Below are positions 60,400 through 64,000 of a stretch of DNA of 64,000 nucleotides, piece after piece. The DNA is from Neurospora crassa OR74A (taxonomy: Eukaryota > Ascomycota > Sordariomycetes > Sordariales > Sordariaceae): positions 4,154,001-4,218,000 of the forward strand of contig NC_026504.1 in NCBI RefSeq assembly GCF_000182925.2. Reading direction: 5' to 3'. Numbering within the stretch: the stretch's first letter is position 1; each line of letters begins with the position of its first letter. The position numbers and the translations under genes were made by a program. Under the pieces are notes generated by a model, which had not been told where the DNA came from, made no database searches, and saw nothing but the letters and a program-made list of their open reading frames with translations.

Positions 60400-62731
60400 T
60401 TATTGGCCATTGTTCAAGGAATATCCACCAGGGGGCCAGGTCTGTTGTTGCATCGGTGGAGGCCGATGCTGTGGTCCCGAAGATTGTTGTCGGTGGTGGT
60501 GTTGTTGTTGCTGCTGCTGCTGCTGCTGGTTCTCCCATCCACCTGGTCCCTGCGTATGCGCCCGTCCTGGTCCCTGTGTCTGTACCTGTCCTTGTCCCTG
60601 CAGGTGTCCTTGGCCTTGTACATGCCCTTGATGCACCTGCCTTTGCCCCATCTGCTGTTTCTTCCCCCTAAGCGTCTCCATCAGATCCTGTGAATACATC
60701 TGGAACGTCTCCCCAAGCGACAGCGCGTCCTCCCACCGGGCACCGTACCACTCCAATAGCTTGCCGATCTGTCCTAGTGCGGTTATAGCCCGGTCGATAT
60801 TGGGAAGGGTGGTAGTAGTATCCGACATCCTCTTCCTCGGCAGAGGCGGCGGGGCGACACCGCCCTGTTGTGAAGCAGATTGTGAAATGGTGTGTGATGA
60901 AAAGAGTAGAATGTCCGCGGCATCAGACCGGAGGATGGCAGCAAACTGCGTGCCGACAAAGAATAATCGCAGCACATCGTGGAATGTATACAAGGCTGTA
61001 TTCATCGACGCGTCGGCCAGGCCGCAGAGCCCGCTGATGTACGAGATGGCGTACTCAAAGATTAGAAGCTCACCGTAGGTGGAGAGGTGCGGCGACCGGA
61101 TGCCAGGTGAGATGCAGAAGACGTGGCTGTAATACATCTCGAGTTCGAGCATTTGCCGGATCGAAGGGTTGTGGGAGACGGGGAGGGTGGAAAACCAGGC
61201 GTGCATGTCGTGACACATGCGCCAGATGAAGGCGGTCGAGTCGGGCAAAGGGTGCGAGGGCGAGCCTTGGAAAAGAGATTGGTACCAGGTGGATTGGAGA
61301 CGGCGCAGGCGGTAGAGGTAGGTGGAAGTTTCGGCGGTGGACGAGCCGTCGGCGAGAGCGTCGCGGACTTCGGCGGGGATGGCGTCATCGGCGAAGGAAA
61401 AGGCGCGGGCATGGGCTAGGGATATGGCTCTAAGGGGGCGGTTAATAGGCTGTACGAACTAGGGACAGTGGGTGTGAAGAGGGGCAATACCTGTCTAAAG
61501 AGTAGGCGCTGCGGAAAATTCGTCGACGGAGTTTGACATCGGTTATACTCATGCCATGATGCTCAGGAGGGTCTGCGAACGGCCCCTGGTCGAGGATCGC
61601 ACGGCAGGTAAAGCCCAGAATTTGCCATGTATCAAAGTGGTCGGGATCGTAAGTTGAGTAAAGAGTCAGGAGCAAAAGCGACTGGATTTGTTTGACGTTG
61701 CCTGGTGAAAGGACTTCCTGTGCAAAGGGCAAGGCACAAGCAAGATAGTCGAGTCCATCTAGGTAATGGCTGTCATCCTTCTGCCGGCTCTGAGCTGTGG
61801 AGCCAATAGCCAGAACCATCCAAAAGAGCCAGTATTCCGGGGCTGTAAACTGCCTCTGGCTTGTTCGATATATGTCTTCGAGAAGGCCGTTGAAGATCCG
61901 TCGTGAGAAGGCCGGATAAAGCTGGTGGACACTACTCATGTAAAAGTCGACAATCTTCCTGGCTTTGTCATACGGCGGCAGCCCAACAGACCGGGACTGT
62001 GGCACGAACTTGTTGGTGGAAGAGGCTAGGATGATGGTGGCGAGAGATAGACGAGTCTTCTCATGGTCTTCCTGGGATACGGGGTTAATCGTTCTGAATA
62101 AGTCATGGATGATTAGGAACCGTTCGGCGCTCAAGTTAACGCAGTGGGCTCACGTACACCGAGCTCAGTGAGGCTATCACCTGCTCTATTTCTTGATCTC
62201 CGTGCAAGCGTGCTGCCCTCCGAGCAACGTTGACCCTGATATTGTCAAGAGAATCCCGGCGATCTGGACCCCATTCGTCGTCGTTCCCATGGTCCAAAGG
62301 GCCGGGAGCAGTGGGGGGATCGGGACCAGGACCAGGCTGGGTCTGCGAGGACATGTGCGACCGAGCATAATGGAGCTGTTTCTCCAGCTTCTCAACCCTG
62401 GCCTCCAGAGCTCTCACGTAATTCGGTTCCCTTCCTCGAATGAAGCGTTCACTGATGGGCATGCACTCGGATTCGCGGCCGAACTTGACGCATGAGGTAC
62501 AGGCCGGGAGCTTTCCGTCACACTTGATCTTGGCACTTCGACCTACATATCTCGGCTGTCAATGTTTGGCACACCTATAATTGATACTCGGGCTAGCTCA
62601 CATCTTGTACACGCCGTGACTGGGCGCGATACTTTGAGCACGGGGTTGTCGAGAAGGTCTTCTTCAGTCGCTTCTGAGTCTGAGGGGAGGTCCGCGTGGG
62701 CATCATCCCAGTTGAAAGACAGTGTTGACAT
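60400..62731 (-). CDS. Zn2Cys6 transcription factor with fungal_trans region, four exons
   Basis: A second fungal zinc-cluster regulator, targets unknown. Model: complement(join(60400..61429,61491..62071,62154..62542,62602..62731)), 709 aa, phases consistent. The intron at 62543-62601 falls inside the zinc cluster, splitting the codon of the second Cys; after splicing the motif is C-x2-C-x6-C-x6-C-x2-C-x8-C with Cys41, 44, 51, 58, 61 and 70. A coiled coil follows (YVRALEARVEKLEKQLHYARS). The middle region begins around RKIVDFYMSSVHQLYPAFSRRIF and contains ILGFTCRAILDQG and RRRIFRSAYSLDRAISLAHARAF, the classic fungal_trans core, which is completed only across the 61-nt intron at 61430-61490. 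The C-terminus is a Gln/Gly minisatellite (QGQGHLQGQGQVQTQG) with a nine-Gln run. The third intron boundary (62072-62153) was chosen for frame and a GATTAAC branch site. Confidence 0.87.
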
Positions 62732-64000
62732 TGGGAAATATTGAACAACGTCTCAGGCTTCGTGAATAGCTGGATATATATATATGATGTAGACAATTGG
62801 CAGCCAGCATTCAAGTTATATGCGACAAGTGAAGTCAAGTGTGGATCGGTAACAGTGAGAAGAGATGGGACGAGGACTGGAGTGATGAAGTGGGATGAAC
62901 CGACCCGCAGCTGCACTGTCATTTTACGCTTTAGTCAGCGCCTGTGCGAATACAGGCTGAGGCTCTTGTAGTACATAGTGTACATAGAGGTACGTACATA
63001 GTGTACAAAATACTCATCCTTAGGGGTGGGGCAAGCGGGGGCCATTTCTCTCTTATGCCATTATCCGCTTCATTTGAGGTTCAACAAGCAATGAGTGTGG
63101 CATGATGGAATAATCAGACTAGTGAAAAGGGGGTATGCGTACAAGCAAACGAGACATAATAAAAGGATCGTTTGGAGTTGACATAGGTAGAGGTATGTAA
63201 TGCAATCCACCTAGGATGGCCATGTCCGCCATGCGTCCTCTGGCAGTTTCGCATATGTGCCCGATATCCACTATTCAGCTCTCACAGACCCTCGTGAACA
63301 AAAAGCTGTCGGTTAGGCGCCAACGGGTTTGCTCTTCCAAGTCCTTTTTTGTCAGGGGCACCTCAGCCTCCACAACCGTGTTTCAGCCAGACGCAGAGAC
63401 CAGGGGGACCGAGGACTGGTGAAGCTTTGGAAGCTTCCAAATACGATACATATTCGTCCAAAATCGCATTTGATCCATGCCATGCGCGGGACCTGCCGCT
63501 GCGCATTCCTCGGCCTTCTCGTCTTTCAGTTGCCTCGTACCTGCGCGAGTACAGTCCGTCACGTGAGGCCTTGTTTCCACTGCTGGGATAAACACCTAAG
63601 GGGAAAGGAAGGCCCCTTGACTCGGATCTTCAGGGTTTTGCATGTGTCTGTTCTGCCCTCCGTCCCCTGGCCCGGCCCACATGGCTTCATTCATAAACTG
63701 GGGTACCGGGGTTATCGGGCATCAGAAGGGAAACGCCGGACTGATGATCCGGTCAATGGAATCCAAAAGGGGTTTGTTTGTACAACAATGGACGCGGTCC
63801 ATTCCGCAGTCTATCAATATGCTCAAGTACTCTCGAGTTTGATTTCAATGACATAGGGCTATGAAATCACAAGGCTGCAAAATGTTGATTTTCTAACTAT
63901 GTACCTAGTTACAGGTGACCAAATGAGCTGTCGGGTGTGACTGTTGCTTATCTCCACTTCAGTTGCCTACCCGGTTCTGTATAGTGTACGTCTATGCATT
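62732..64000. other. Promoter side of the second regulator and gene-free end of the window
   Basis: The first part should hold the regulator's promoter; a TATATATATA stretch lies about 45 bp before its start (62774-62783). Plus-strand open frames at 63329-63856 overlap in three frames without motifs. I see no gene. Confidence 0.45.

Noticed and set aside
63329-63856. 175-residue plus-strand ORF near the window end
   Set aside because: Three overlapping frames are open in the same place, with no codon bias or recognisable domain.

Overview
The window looks like chromosomal DNA of a filamentous ascomycete, most probably Neurospora or a close Sordariaceae relative. The evidence is short GT-AG introns (about 50-90 nt) with CTAAC/CTGAC-like branch sites, C-ending codon preference, many microsatellites, long polyglutamine and serine runs, and one 11 kb AT-rich block from which CpA and TpG are almost absent. 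That last pattern is what repeat-induced point mutation (RIP) leaves. No database search was possible; names rest on motifs and recall of the families.

Left arm (1-14 kb): phosphomevalonate kinase (ERG8), an unrecognised low-complexity gene with a 60-nt in-frame intron, an aldehyde dehydrogenase divergent from the ribosome-assembly gene ESF2, a large Ser/Pro-rich unknown, and a HAD phosphatase. A 352-bp MITE with a TA target duplication follows. Only 24 bp beyond it lies a full-length, heavily RIP-mutated Ty3/gypsy-type LTR element (14381-25628; 339-bp LTRs, TGCCG duplication), read on the minus strand. A second probable TA-flanked MITE lies to its right.

Middle (26-43 kb): housekeeping genes, namely a TTC1-like TPR protein, NMD3 (60S export), an intron-containing tRNA-Glu(CTC), a single-pass membrane protein with a Ser/Thr-rich ectodomain, pantothenate synthase, POP4/Rpp29 (RNase P/MRP) with about 41 TG units two bases before its ATG, a PlsB-type glycerol-3-phosphate/DHAP acyltransferase ending in AHL, and the WD40 protein ASA1. 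Several serve ribosome or RNA maturation (ESF2, NMD3, POP4), but they are not clustered as a unit.

Right arm (43-64 kb): more accessory. It holds a Zn2Cys6 regulator with 73 uninterrupted CAA codons, a small secreted six-cysteine protein, a 437-bp inverted-repeat element, a decayed S53 (sedolisin) protease gene, a small coiled-coil-like gene, a broken coding remnant, two ORFs in one frame split by a single TAG, and a second Zn2Cys6 regulator. Long gene-free stretches separate them.

I do not see a convincing new multi-gene system. The best leads are the small secreted protein, the polyQ regulator, the TAG-split pair and the non-autonomous transposons around the RIP island.
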